NCBI GenBank assembly: GCA_903830985.1
Contig: CAIKVZ010000167.1
Location: forward strand, 1-64,000
Direction: 5' to 3'
DNA from: an uncultured beta proteobacterium
Lineage (GTDB): Bacteria > Pseudomonadota > Gammaproteobacteria > Burkholderiales > Burkholderiaceae_C
DNA: 64,000 nucleotides
Program-made: the position numbers and the translations under genes
The notes under the pieces: generated by a model
Databases searched by the model: none
Seen by the model: the letters and a program-made list of their open reading frames with translations, nothing else
What the model was told of the DNA's origin: nothing
Shown here: piece after piece, positions 1 through 9,519 of the stretch
Layout: every line of letters begins with the position of its first letter
Numbering within the stretch: the first letter of the stretch is position 1

Positions 1-1454
1 AGTCCGACATCGGCGCCATCGCCGACAGCGTGAAGGACTGCCTGCGCTGCGGCAAGTGCAAACCGGTGTGCGCCACCCATGTGCCGCGCGCCAACCTGCT
101 GTACAGCCCGCGCAACAAAATCCTCGCCACCTCGCTGCTGATCGAGGCCTTCCTGTACGAAGAGCAGACGCGCCGCGGCATTTCGCTCAAGCATTGGGAA
201 GAGTTCGAGGACGTGGCCGACCACTGCACGGTGTGCCACAAATGTTTGAAGCCGTGTCCGGTGGACATTGACTTTGGCGACGTGTCCATGAACATGCGCA
301 ACCTGCTGCGCAAGATGGGCAAGAAGAGCTTCCGTCCGGCCGGCGCCGCGGCGATGTTCCTGCTCAACGCGACGAATCCGCAGACCATCAAGCTGGCGCG
401 CTCCGTCATGGTGAACGTCGGCATGCGCGCGCAACGCTTTGGCAACGACCTGATGAAGCTGCTGGCGCGCAAGCAGACCGCAGCACCCCCGGCCACGGTG
501 GGCACCGCGCCGATGAAGGAGCAGGTGATCCACTTCATCAACAAGAAGCTGCCCGGCGGTCTGCCAAAGAAGACGGCGCGCGCCCTGCTCGACATCGAGG
601 ACCGCAATTACGTCCCGATCATCCGCGACCCGAAAGGCACGAATGCCGAGACCGAAGCCGTGTTCTATTTCCCCGGTTGCGGCTCCGAGCGCCTGTTCTC
701 GCAGGTGGGTCTGGCGACGCAGGCCATGCTCTGGCACGCCGGCGTGCAGACCGTGCTGCCGCCGGGCTACCTGTGCTGCGGTTATCCGCAGCGCGGCGCC
801 GGTCAGTTCGACAAGGCAGAGAAGATCATCACCGACAACCGTGTGCTGTTCCATCGCGTGGCCAACACCCTGAACTACCTGGACATCAAGACCGTGGTGG
901 TGAGTTGCGGCACCTGCTACGACCAGCTCGCCGGCTACGAGTTCGACAAGATTTTCCCGGGCAGCCGCATCATCGACATCCACGAATACCTGCTGGAAAA
1001 GGGCATCACGCTGGACAACAAGGACGGCGGCTACCTTTACCACGACCCCTGCCACAGCCCGATGAAGCTGCAGGACCCGATGAAGACCGTCAAGGCGCTG
1101 CTCGGCGACGGCGTCGTCCAGTCGGACCGCTGCTGCGGCGAATCCGGCACCCTGTCGCTGAACCGCCCCGACATCTCGACCCAGGTGCGCTTTCGCAAGG
1201 AAGAGGAAGTGCTCAAGGGCGAGGCCGAACTGCGCGATCGCGGCCTGGTGGGTCCCAAGGAAAACATCAAGATGCTGACCTCGTGCCCGGCCTGTCTGCA
1301 GGGTCTGAGCCGCTTTGGCGAAGACCTGAACAACGGCCTGCTGGAAGCCGATTACATCGTGGTGGAGATGGCCCGTCAGATCCTGGGCGAAAACTGGATG
1401 CCGCAGTACGTGGCGGCGGCCAACAGCGGCGGCATCGAGCGCGTGCTGGTGTGA
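1..1454 (+). CDS. (Fe-S)-binding oxidoreductase, C-terminal part (CCG-domain / DUF3683-type FAD-linked oxidase); 5' truncated by window edge
   Basis: Frame is open to the window start (S D I G A I A D S V K D C...). Ferredoxin-type motifs CLRCGKCKPVC and CTVCHKCLKPCP, plus CCG-type cysteine motifs (PGCGSERLF, CCGYPQ, CCGESG). Confidence 0.75.
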   Translation, partial: SDIGAIADSVKDCLRCGKCKPVCATHVPRANLLYSPRNKILATSLLIEAFLYEEQTRRGISLKHWEEFEDVADHCTVCHKCLKPCPVDIDFGDVSMNMRNLLRKMGKKSFRPAGAAAMFLLNATNPQTIKLARSVMVNVGMRAQRFGNDLMKLLARKQTAAPPATVGTAPMKEQVIHFINKKLPGGLPKKTARALLDIEDRNYVPIIRDPKGTNAETEAVFYFPGCGSERLFSQVGLATQAMLWHAGVQTVLPPGYLCCGYPQRGAGQFDKAEKIITDNRVLFHRVANTLNYLDIKTVVVSCGTCYDQLAGYEFDKIFPGSRIIDIHEYLLEKGITLDNKDGGYLYHDPCHSPMKLQDPMKTVKALLGDGVVQSDRCCGESGTLSLNRPDISTQVRFRKEEEVLKGEAELRDRGLVGPKENIKMLTSCPACLQGLSRFGEDLNNGLLEADYIVVEMARQILGENWMPQYVAAANSGGIERVLV

Positions 1455-1462
1455 CCTTGCCC

Positions 1463-1894
1463 ATGAACCTTCCTGCTTGTCCGCTGTGCACCACGAAGGG
1501 CGAGGCCCTGGTGTTTCAGGCGGAGACGTTTCGCGTGATTCGGGCCGAAGAGGCGGGTTTTCCGGCCTTTTATCGTCTGGTCTGGAGTCGGCATGTGGCC
1601 GAGTTTTCCGACCTGTCGAGCGACGAGCAAGGGCTGTGCATGCAGGCCGTTGCCATCGTGGAAAAAACGCTGCGCGAGCTTCTGCAACCCACCAAGATCA
1701 ACCTCGCGGCCCTGGGCAATATGGTGCCGCACCTGCACTGGCACATCATTGCCCGCTTCGACTGGGACAGCCACTTTCCGGCGCCGGTCTGGGCGCAGGC
1801 GCAGCGGGCCACGGATGCGCAAAAGGTGGCGAGTGTGGAAGATGAGCGTCGCCGGCTGGAGCAATTCATGGTGCAGCGACTGGCTGCGCTCTGA
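1463..1894 (+). CDS. HIT family protein
   Basis: MNLPACPLCTTKGEALVF... with histidine triad MVPHLHWHIIARF; internal ATG inside the longer ORF 677..1894. Confidence 0.85.
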   Translation: MNLPACPLCTTKGEALVFQAETFRVIRAEEAGFPAFYRLVWSRHVAEFSDLSSDEQGLCMQAVAIVEKTLRELLQPTKINLAALGNMVPHLHWHIIARFDWDSHFPAPVWAQAQRATDAQKVASVEDERRRLEQFMVQRLAAL

Positions 1895-1920
1895 ACAACA
1901 ATTAATCAGGAGAACACAAG

Positions 1921-2334
1921 ATGGCAGGTTTGCAAGCAGGGTCACCGACCCCCCAGGCGTTGACGGTGCACAACCAGTCGCGCGTGCTGGAGATTGTTTT
2001 TTCGGATGGGGCTGCGTTTCGCCTGCCGTTCGAGTTGCTGCGCATCTACTCGCCTTCGGCCGAAGTTCAGGGCCATGGGCCCGGCCAGGAAGTGCTGCAG
2101 ACCGGCAAGCGCAACGTGGACCTGCTGGCACTCGAGCCGGTAGGCAACTACGCTGTGCAGCCGGGCTTTTCCGACGGGCACGACACCGGCATCTATTCCT
2201 GGGACTACCTCTACTTTCTCGGCTCGCAGCAGGATGAGTTGTGGGCCGAGTACGAAAAGCGCCTGCTGGCGGCCGGCGCGGACCGCGACACGCCCATGCC
2301 GGGTAAGGGCCCGGCCTCCTGCGGCAGCCACTGA
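1921..2334 (+). CDS. DUF971 domain-containing protein (gamma-butyrobetaine hydroxylase-like N-terminal domain)
   Basis: Typical pattern LEIVFSDGAAFRLPFELLRIYSPSAEVQGH...GIYSWDYLY; RBS-like aggaga upstream. Confidence 0.8.
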   Translation: MAGLQAGSPTPQALTVHNQSRVLEIVFSDGAAFRLPFELLRIYSPSAEVQGHGPGQEVLQTGKRNVDLLALEPVGNYAVQPGFSDGHDTGIYSWDYLYFLGSQQDELWAEYEKRLLAAGADRDTPMPGKGPASCGSH

Positions 2335-2341
2335 GGTCGTA

Positions 2342-3172
2342 TCACTGCCCGGGCTTTTGCGCCTGCGGGCAAGTGACCTGAATCAGGTGGCCCTGCCGAC
2401 CCGCCTCAAGCTGCACGGCGCTCAAGCAACCGCCCCAGACGCAACCGGTGTCCAGGGCCAGCAGTTTGTCACGCTGCAACAGGCCCAGTGTCGACCAGTG
2501 ACCAAAGGCCACCAGCGTTTGTGCAGTGCGCCTTGAGGGGACATCAAACCAGGGCATGAAGCCCGCCGGGGCCACTGCCTTGCCCTCCTTGGCGCCGAAC
2601 TCCATGACGCCATCCGTACTGCAAAAGCGCATGCGCGTCAGGGCGTTCACGATGACGCGTGTGCGGTCGGCACCCGTCAAGTCGTCATTCCATTGCGCCG
2701 GCTTGCTTCCGTACATGTGGTGCAAAAAGTCGGCAAAGGTCGGCCCGCGCAGGGTGTCCTGCACTTCGCCTGCCAGGTCCAGGGTTTGCTGCGTGCTCCA
2801 GGACGGCAGCACGCCGGCGTGCACCATCAGGCAGTTGTGCTCAAACAGTGCCAGCGGCTGCTGGCGCAGCCAGTGCAGCAGCCGCTCGCGGTCGGGCGCT
2901 GCCAGCACTTCGTACAGCGTGTCGTCGGCGCGCGCCGGGCGCACGCCTTGCGCCACGGCCAGCAGGTGCAGGTCGTGGTTGCCCAGCAGGCAGCGCGCCG
3001 CGGCGTCCAGCTTCATCAGTCGGCGTAGCACGGCGGCCGATTCCGGCCCCCGGTTCACCAGGTCGCCCAGCAGGTAAGCGGTGTCGCGGCTGGGGCTGAA
3101 ATCCAGTTTTTCCAGCAGTCGGCCCAGCGCCGCATCGCAGCCCTGGACATCGCCAATCAAGTAATTTGCCAT
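2342..3172 (-). CDS. apaH: Symmetrical bis(5'-nucleosyl)-tetraphosphatase
   Basis: MANYLIGDVQGCDAALGRLLEKLDFSPSRDTAYLLGDLVNRGPESAAVLR...LLGNHDLHLLAVAQG metallophosphatase motifs characteristic of ApaH. Confidence 0.93.
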   Translation of the reverse strand: MANYLIGDVQGCDAALGRLLEKLDFSPSRDTAYLLGDLVNRGPESAAVLRRLMKLDAAARCLLGNHDLHLLAVAQGVRPARADDTLYEVLAAPDRERLLHWLRQQPLALFEHNCLMVHAGVLPSWSTQQTLDLAGEVQDTLRGPTFADFLHHMYGSKPAQWNDDLTGADRTRVIVNALTRMRFCSTDGVMEFGAKEGKAVAPAGFMPWFDVPSRRTAQTLVAFGHWSTLGLLQRDKLLALDTGCVWGGCLSAVQLEAGRQGHLIQVTCPQAQKPGQ

Positions 3173-3175
3173 GGT

Positions 3176-3979
3176 TTGATTCTGTCAGGTACTGACGTCG
3201 CCCTTTGCTGCCACAATTTGACCTTTGAAGCCAGCATCTTGCATCCAACAACACTACGCATTGCCACCTGGAACATTCACAAGGGCGTGAGTGGCATGGG
3301 CCCGACGCGGCGCCTGCAGATCCACGACATCGGTCACGCCGTGGAACAATTTGACGCCGATGTGGTCTGCCTGCAGGAGGTGCGCAGCATGCACCGGCGC
3401 GAGCAGCGGCATTTCGCGCGCTGGCCGGCGCAGCCGCAGGCAGATTTCCTGGCACCCGAAGGCTACGAAGTGGCCTATCGCAGCAACGCGGTGACGCACT
3501 ACGGCGAGCACGGCAACGCCGTCCTGTCGCGCTGGCCCCTGCTGCAAACGGCGCATCGGGACGTGTCGGACCATCGCTTCGAACAGCGTGGCCTGCTGCA
3601 CACACAGGTTCAGGTCGGCAACCTTGTCGTGCATGTCGTGGTGGTGCATCTGGGCTTGATGCACGCCGGACGGGTGCGTCAGATTGCCAGCATCGGGCGC
3701 TACCTGCAGCACGAAATCCCGGCACACGACGCCTTGGTGGTGGCCGGGGATTTCAATGACTGGGGCGAACGCCTGCACCTGCCCATGGCCGACCTGGGCT
3801 TGAAAACTTTCGACTCTGTGCGCTTGCCGACCTTCCCGTCGCGTCTGCCGCTGCTGCACCTGGACCGCATCTACGTGCGTGGTCTGATGCCGCTGTCCGC
3901 GCAAGTGCCGCACGGACGGGCTTGGTGGCGCATGTCGGATCATTTGCCGCTGATTGCCGAGTTCGGTTTGCCGAGCTGA
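3176..3979 (+). CDS. Endonuclease/exonuclease/phosphatase family protein (YbhP-like)
   Basis: LRIATWNIHKGVSGMG...DADVVCLQEV...VVAGDFNDW...HLDRIYVRG...SDHLPLIAEF; next to clsB as in the ybhP-clsB gene pair. Exact start uncertain. Confidence 0.85.
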   Translation: MILSGTDVALCCHNLTFEASILHPTTLRIATWNIHKGVSGMGPTRRLQIHDIGHAVEQFDADVVCLQEVRSMHRREQRHFARWPAQPQADFLAPEGYEVAYRSNAVTHYGEHGNAVLSRWPLLQTAHRDVSDHRFEQRGLLHTQVQVGNLVVHVVVVHLGLMHAGRVRQIASIGRYLQHEIPAHDALVVAGDFNDWGERLHLPMADLGLKTFDSVRLPTFPSRLPLLHLDRIYVRGLMPLSAQVPHGRAWWRMSDHLPLIAEFGLPS

Positions 3980-3986
3980 GCCGCCC

Positions 3987-5216
3987 ATGGCCATGCCAGC
4001 GCTGTTGCCGGGGCATCACCTCCAGCTGCTGCAAGGTGGCGTCGAGTTGTTCGGCGCCATGATCGAGTCCATCGCCAGTGCCAAGCACGAGGTCCTGCTG
4101 GAAACCTACATCTTCGACTTTTTTGGCACCGGGTCGCAGGTCGCTGCGGCGCTGGAGCAGGCCGCAAGGCGCGGTGTCACGGTGCGCCTCATGGTGGATG
4201 GTGTCGGTACGCCCCAATTCCCGCTGGAATGGCGCCAGCGCTTTGACGGCGCGGGCGTGCAGTGGCATCTGTTTGCGCCGCTGGGGCGCTTCGGGCTGCT
4301 GCTGCCCAGCCGCTGGCGGCGCCTGCACCGCAAGCTGTGCGTGGTCGACGGGCGCACGGCTTTTTGCGGCGGTATCAACGTGCTCGACGATTTCCACGAT
4401 CCGCAGTACGGCGCGCTGGAGGCGCCGCGATTTGACTTCGCCGTGCGTGTGCACGGCCCCCTGGTGCGTGCTGCGCACGACGTGATCAGCCAGTTGTGGT
4501 GGCGCACCCAGGCCCTGCGCAAGATGCGCGACCGCGAGTTGGCTGCGGCCTGGGAGTCGGCGCGTCGCGTCGGCAAGCTGCACTTTCCGGACGTCGATCC
4601 AGACTCGGGTTTGACTGCCAACAAGGGTTTGGCCCGGGCCGCTCTGGTGTTGCGCGACAACATACAGCACCGCCGCACCATCGAGCGCTCCTACCTCAAG
4701 GCCATTGGCGCGGCGCACCATGACATCGTCATTGCCAACGCCTATTTTTTGCCCGGCGGCAAGTTGCGCCGGGCCCTGATTCACGCGGCGCGGCGCGGCG
4801 TGCAGGTGCGCGTGCTGCTGCAGGGGCGTTACGAGTACTTCATGGCCTACCATGCGGCGCGCCCGGTGTACGGTTCGCTGCTGGCTGCCGGCATCGAGCT
4901 GCACGAATACGCGCCAAGCTTCCTGCACGCCAAGGTGGCGGTGATCGACGCCGACAGCCGCCAGGCCTGGGCCACGGTGGGTTCTTCCAACCTCGATCCC
5001 CTGAGTCTGCTGCTGGCGCGCGAGGCCAACGTGATGGCGGTGGATGCAGAGTTTGCGCGGAACCTCAAGGCGCGACTGGAATCTGCCATGCGCACCCAGG
5101 GCCGACGCCTGGACCCGACCCTGTACGCGCAGCGCCGCTGGAGTTCTCGCGCCCTGGACTGGCTGGCCTATGGTCTGATGCGATTTGCGCTGGCGCTCAC
5201 GGGCAAACGCTACTGA
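3987..5216 (+). CDS. clsB: Cardiolipin synthase ClsB (phospholipase D family)
   Basis: Two HKD motifs: HRKLCVVDGRTAFCGGIN and HAKVAVIDADSRQAWATVGSSNLD. Start taken at MAMPALLPGHHLQLL. Confidence 0.88.
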   Translation: MAMPALLPGHHLQLLQGGVELFGAMIESIASAKHEVLLETYIFDFFGTGSQVAAALEQAARRGVTVRLMVDGVGTPQFPLEWRQRFDGAGVQWHLFAPLGRFGLLLPSRWRRLHRKLCVVDGRTAFCGGINVLDDFHDPQYGALEAPRFDFAVRVHGPLVRAAHDVISQLWWRTQALRKMRDRELAAAWESARRVGKLHFPDVDPDSGLTANKGLARAALVLRDNIQHRRTIERSYLKAIGAAHHDIVIANAYFLPGGKLRRALIHAARRGVQVRVLLQGRYEYFMAYHAARPVYGSLLAAGIELHEYAPSFLHAKVAVIDADSRQAWATVGSSNLDPLSLLLAREANVMAVDAEFARNLKARLESAMRTQGRRLDPTLYAQRRWSSRALDWLAYGLMRFALALTGKRY

Positions 5217-5286
5217 TGACCGATGTGCCGATCGGCTGGCGAAGGCGCGCAAAACCATGAACGCAAAACGCTGCTAGGATCGTCCG

Positions 5287-6024
5287 ATGTTCAAGAATTT
5301 GCAAAATCTTTCCCTGGCGCGCGATGCGGCGCAGGACAGCGCGGAGGGCGTACCTGTTTCCGTGCGGATCCGTGAGCGCGTCAAGGCCGCGGGCCAACGT
5401 TTCAACGCCAACGACAACATTGCGGCCTTTATCGAACCCGGCGAATTGGAGAAACTGCTCGACGAGGTGGAAACCAAGATGGCGGGCGTGTTGGGCAGCA
5501 TGGTGATCGACACGGAGAACGACCACAACACGAGCTCGACCGCGAGGCGCGTCGCCAAGATGTACCTGCAAGAGGTGTTCAAGGGGCGCTATGTGCATCC
5601 ACCGGAGATCACCGAGTTTCCCAACGCCGAACGTCTGAACGAACTCATGATCGTGGGTCCGATCACGGTGCGCAGCGCCTGCTCGCACCACCTGTGCCCG
5701 GTCATCGGCAAGATCTGGATTGGCGTACTGCCCAACGAGCACACCAACGTCATCGGCCTGTCCAAGTACGCGCGGCTCGCTGAATGGGTCATGGGCAGGC
5801 CCCAGATTCAGGAGGAAGCGGTGGTGCAACTGGCCGACCTGATTCAGGAAAAAACCCAACCCGACGGATTGGCCATCGTCATGGAAGCCAGCCACTTCTG
5901 CATGGGCTGGCGCGGCGTCAAAGACCTGGACAGCAAGATGATCAATTCGGTGATGCGTGGCAGCTTTCTGAAAGACGGCAACCTGCGGCGCGAGTTTCTG
6001 GCGCTGCTCCCGGGCAAACACTGA
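5287..6024 (+). CDS. folE: GTP cyclohydrolase I
   Basis: RSACSHHLCPVIGKIWIGVLPNEHTNVIGLSKYARL and the downstream SHFCMGWRGVKD region. Confidence 0.92.
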   Translation: MFKNLQNLSLARDAAQDSAEGVPVSVRIRERVKAAGQRFNANDNIAAFIEPGELEKLLDEVETKMAGVLGSMVIDTENDHNTSSTARRVAKMYLQEVFKGRYVHPPEITEFPNAERLNELMIVGPITVRSACSHHLCPVIGKIWIGVLPNEHTNVIGLSKYARLAEWVMGRPQIQEEAVVQLADLIQEKTQPDGLAIVMEASHFCMGWRGVKDLDSKMINSVMRGSFLKDGNLRREFLALLPGKH

Positions 6025-6082
6025 GCGCCCAGCCGGGGTGGATGCGCCAAGCTGCAAATTTTTTTCCAGCGGAGACCGAACC

Positions 6083-6910
6083 ATGCAACTTGATGCCCTG
6101 TTCCAGCAAGCTCAGGCGTTGCCGACCATCCCCAAGGTCGCACAGGAACTGATACAGAGTTTCAACGACGAGGACGTGGCGGTGGGCGACATCATCCGCA
6201 CCATTTCCACCGACCAAGTCTTGAGCGCGCGCCTGCTGCGTCTGGCGAATTCGGCCTACTATCATGTGTCGCGCACCGTGGCCAGTGTGGAGGATGCTGT
6301 GACCATGCTGGGCTTCGTCAACGTACGCACCCTGGTCATCAGCACCGGGCTCACAGGCGGTTTCAAGTCCATACCCGGCATGGACCTGAAGCGCTTCTGG
6401 CGCCACAGCCTGCATACCTCGGTGGCGGCGCGTCATCTGGCCAAGCAGATCGATCTGAATTCCGATCTGGCCTTCACCGTGGGCCTGATGCACGCCATCG
6501 GGCAACTCGTGATGCACGTGGCCATGCCCGAGGTGATGCTGCAAATGGACAAGACGCTCAACGCCCTGGACCCGAGGCGCGTCGCCCTGGAACAACAGTC
6601 CTTTGGCTACAGCTACTTCGATGTGGGCGCCGAGTTGGCGCGCCGCTGGAAGTTTCCCGAGGAGTTTGCGAACGCGATTGCTGCCAGCGGGCAGCCCTTT
6701 GACGCAGGCCTTTTCGATCCCGTAGGTGCGCTCGTGCACATCGCGGCCTGGCGTTCAAGGGCGGAAGAAAATCTCCTCAATGCGGAAGAAATTGAAGCCG
6801 GCTGGCCAGCCGATGTCGGCGCCAGAATCGGTTTGCCGCTGGGCGCCTTGTTGGCTGACCTGCCCCCTTGGGCCGAGCTCAGCGCGGGGATGGAAGAATT
6901 GATATCCTGA
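6083..6910 (+). CDS. HDOD domain-containing protein
   Basis: LPTIPKVAQELIQSFNDEDVAVGDIIRTISTDQVLSARLLRLANSAYY...VGLMHAIGQLVM typical HDOD pattern. Confidence 0.85.
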   Translation: MQLDALFQQAQALPTIPKVAQELIQSFNDEDVAVGDIIRTISTDQVLSARLLRLANSAYYHVSRTVASVEDAVTMLGFVNVRTLVISTGLTGGFKSIPGMDLKRFWRHSLHTSVAARHLAKQIDLNSDLAFTVGLMHAIGQLVMHVAMPEVMLQMDKTLNALDPRRVALEQQSFGYSYFDVGAELARRWKFPEEFANAIAASGQPFDAGLFDPVGALVHIAAWRSRAEENLLNAEEIEAGWPADVGARIGLPLGALLADLPPWAELSAGMEELIS

Positions 6911-7036
6911 AATATTGCGGGACAGACCAAAGCTACGCGCAGCGAGCGTGCTCTCAAGAAACACACCCTAAGTGATTGATTTTTCGGGGGCTTTTTTTGG
7001 ATTTCGGTGCAGGCTGGGTCTCGCCCCGGCAGGCGA

Positions 7037-7070
7037 GGTACCTTTCTTTGCTTGCCCAAAGCAAGGTACC
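7037..7070. repeat. Near-perfect inverted repeat (ggtacctttctttg / caaagcaaggtacc), possible dispersed or terminator-like element
   Basis: 14-nt arms with one mismatch around cttgcc; non-coding region downstream of the HDOD gene. Confidence 0.7.
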
Positions 7071-7227
7071 CGAAAGAAAAGGCAGCCGAAGTCAGAGCCG
7101 CTGCGCGGTCCCTTGCGCTGCGCTCATCGGTCGGGGTCGGGCTAAACTCGCCCTGCGGGCTCAAACAGACGCCCGCCCTGATCCGACCGCTGCTGCGCTG
7201 CTCAGCTCTGCCACACGGCATCCAAGT

Positions 7228-7256
7228 CCGAACAGCCGAACAGCCGAACAGCCGAA
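7228..7256. repeat. Short tandem repeat, unit 'aacagccg' (about 3.5 copies)
   Basis: Direct reading: ccgaacagccgaacagccgaacagccgaa. Confidence 0.75.
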
Positions 7257-7373
7257 TTACCGGAATCCGCATCGAAGCCACAACATGTTTCTTCGGCGCG
7301 ATTTTCGGCAGCCCGCCGATTGCTACGCTCTGTTCTCAACTGTATACGCTTGGGGGACAGGCCGCAGCCATTT

Positions 7374-7637
7374 TCGTCACTGCGAGCCCGCATAGCGTGG
7401 CAGTACATTTGCCGCGTCGGTAAGCCTCCTTTCCATGAACACTCAAGGAAACGTGCGCATAAGTCGTCACTTCAAGCGGTTGGGGTGCGGCGGGCGGCCG
7501 ATTTGTGCGCGTTTGGCACCATGAGGACGCACGCCGTACGCCGGGCGCGCAGCCACGAACTTCCAAAGACATGGATTGCCACGTCCCGCCACGGCCCAAG
7601 GGCCTCGCGGCTGAAGGCACGCGGCTCGCAATGACGA
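7374..7637. repeat. Repeat-bearing non-coding segment bounded by 14-nt inverted ends (tcgtcactgcgagc / gctcgcaatgacga)
   Basis: Arms 7374-7387 and 7624-7637 match 13/14 as reverse complements; the right arm recurs exactly at 53896-53909. Confidence 0.6.
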
Positions 7638-7703
7638 TGGTTGTTCAAGGTCCGTGTCCGGTTCCGCGCCGGAACTGGAGACACGCAATGACAAAAAAGG
7701 CGC

Positions 7704-8531
7704 TTATTTCAGCAGGATTTCGTCCAGCTTGGCGGCCAGCAGGTTTACCGCCACGGCAGCGGGACAGCCTGCTGCCGTGAGCAGCAGCAACTGACGCCGC
7801 ATCACCGCTTCGCGCACCGAGGCGTCGATGGGAATGTCGCCCAGATGCAGCAATCGCACCCGTTTGTCGGCGCCGGTCCCGACGAAGCGGTCCAGCACCT
7901 GTTGCAACTGCGCCGTGATGGCGCGCCCGTCGCCGCTGCGCGCCGTCTGGTTCACCACCAGATGCACGTGGTCGCGGTTTTGCTGCACCGCCAGCACCTT
8001 GATGGTGGCGTAGGCGTCGGTCAGCGAAGTGGGCTCGGGCGTCGCCACCACCAGCACCTCGGACGCCAGGGAAATGGCAAACAGCACCACGTCGGAAATG
8101 CCGGCACCGGTATCGAGCAGCATCACGTCGTACTTGGGGATCAGGCTTTGCACGACTTCCAGAAACTCATTGCGCACCTGCGGGGTCAGGCGCGAATACT
8201 CGACCATGCCGGAGCCCGCCAGCAGCACGGAAAAACCGCCCGGCGCCTTGTGAATGGCGTTTTCCAACTTGGCCTTGCCGGTGAATACGTCGTGCAACGT
8301 GGTCTTGGGGTAGAGGTTCAGCACCACGTCCAGATTGGCCAGACCCAGATCCGCATCCAGCACCAGCACGCGGTAGCCGCGTTTGGTCAGCGCCGCGGCC
8401 AGATTCGCCGAGACAAATGTTTTTCCGACGCCGCCCTTGCCGCTGGTCACTGCCAGTACCTTGGCGCCCGCGCCTGGGGCGCGCACGTCGTGCACGGAGG
8501 GGCCGGAGCCGGCCTTGGGGATATCGCTCAT
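7704..8531 (-). CDS. MinD/ParA-family P-loop ATPase (FlhG-like)
   Basis: VLAVTSGKGGVGKTFVSANLAAALTKRGYRVLVLDADLGLANLDVVLN; deviant Walker A and MinD/FlhG pattern. Confidence 0.85.
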   Translation of the reverse strand: MSDIPKAGSGPSVHDVRAPGAGAKVLAVTSGKGGVGKTFVSANLAAALTKRGYRVLVLDADLGLANLDVVLNLYPKTTLHDVFTGKAKLENAIHKAPGGFSVLLAGSGMVEYSRLTPQVRNEFLEVVQSLIPKYDVMLLDTGAGISDVVLFAISLASEVLVVATPEPTSLTDAYATIKVLAVQQNRDHVHLVVNQTARSGDGRAITAQLQQVLDRFVGTGADKRVRLLHLGDIPIDASVREAVMRRQLLLLTAAGCPAAVAVNLLAAKLDEILLK

Positions 8532-9382
8532 GGATTGACCTTGGGATCCGGTGAGGCTGGCACGCGGCGTTTGCGGCGGAGCCCCCGGATGGTGGTTGGA
8601 TCAACGGCAATTTCTGTCGCGTTGCTGGTAGCCTCGCTCGAGGGAAGCTGAATCCAGGCCGGGTCACTCACCGACAGGTGTCCAAACAACAAATTCTTTT
8701 CCTCCGCCGTGACGATGCTGTCGGGCTGTGTGGCCATGCAGACACGGTTTCTGCCCTGCGTCTTGGCGTCGTAGAGTTGCTGGTCGGCGCGTTCGGTCCA
8801 GATGGCCGTGGTCGAGCGCACCCACTGCGGCGCATAGGCGCCACCAATGCTGACGGTGACGGAAACGCCCACCGCCGGTGCGACCTGGGTCACCGTGGCC
8901 GCTACCGATTCACGAATGCGCTCGGACACGACCAGACCAAAGGCGTTGTGGCAGTTCGGCAAGATGATGACGAACTCTTCTCCGCCAAAGCGCGCCACAG
9001 TGTCCATGGGGCGCACGCATTCCAGCAGGCAATCCGCCACGCTCTTCAGGATCTGGTCACCTGCCGGGTGCCCGTAGGTGTCGTTCACCTTCTTGAAGTG
9101 GTCTATGTCCAGAATCAACAGCAGCGCCTGCTCGCCGGAACGCGCCACGCGGTCGATTTCGCGCTCCAGGGCGTTGAGGAAATGGCGTCGATTGCCCAGC
9201 CCCGTGAGCGGGTCCTTGAGCGACAGTTCACACAAGCCGTTGATCAGGCTTTGCAGGTAGTTGGTGGGGGATTCCGACACCGAGGGCAGGGCCCGGGTCC
9301 CGGCCTGCTGCAGCAAGGCCAGTGCGTTGTCGGTGCGCAAGTCACGCAAATCAACGAGGGAGGGGGGCAGGGGGGCGGACAC
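8528..9382 (-). CDS. GGDEF-domain diguanylate cyclase
   Basis: DPLTGLGNRRHFLNALEREIDR...DIDHFKKVNDTYGHPAGDQIL...RPMDTVARFGGEEFVIILPN: intact GGEEF with an RxxD I-site five residues upstream; ATGA overlap with the MinD-like gene. Confidence 0.92.
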   Translation of the reverse strand: MSAPLPPSLVDLRDLRTDNALALLQQAGTRALPSVSESPTNYLQSLINGLCELSLKDPLTGLGNRRHFLNALEREIDRVARSGEQALLLILDIDHFKKVNDTYGHPAGDQILKSVADCLLECVRPMDTVARFGGEEFVIILPNCHNAFGLVVSERIRESVAATVTQVAPAVGVSVTVSIGGAYAPQWVRSTTAIWTERADQQLYDAKTQGRNRVCMATQPDSIVTAEEKNLLFGHLSVSDPAWIQLPSSEATSNATEIAVDPTTIRGLRRKRRVPASPDPKVNP

Positions 9383-9519
9383 GGCAGGTGGGTCGGTAAG
9401 TGCAACGAGTCTAACAGCGAAAATGCGCGAAAAATCGGGCGCCGTGTCGCGTTAGGCGCCAGCCAACGCCCGTCCTTACACCGCAAAAAAGCGGCTGGTG
9501 CAGCGGCCGGGACTGGCCA

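Noticed and set aside
3753-5258. 501-aa minus-strand ORF over the EEP and clsB genes
   Set aside because: Antisense shadow ORF typical of high-GC coding DNA; the plus-strand products are clear family members.
6976-7395. 139-aa ORF (MIFRGLFLDFGAGWVSPRQARYLSLLAQSK...) in the repeat island
   Set aside because: Spans the inverted repeat and tandem repeat units; several overlapping frames are equally open, so probably a repeat-derived spurious ORF.
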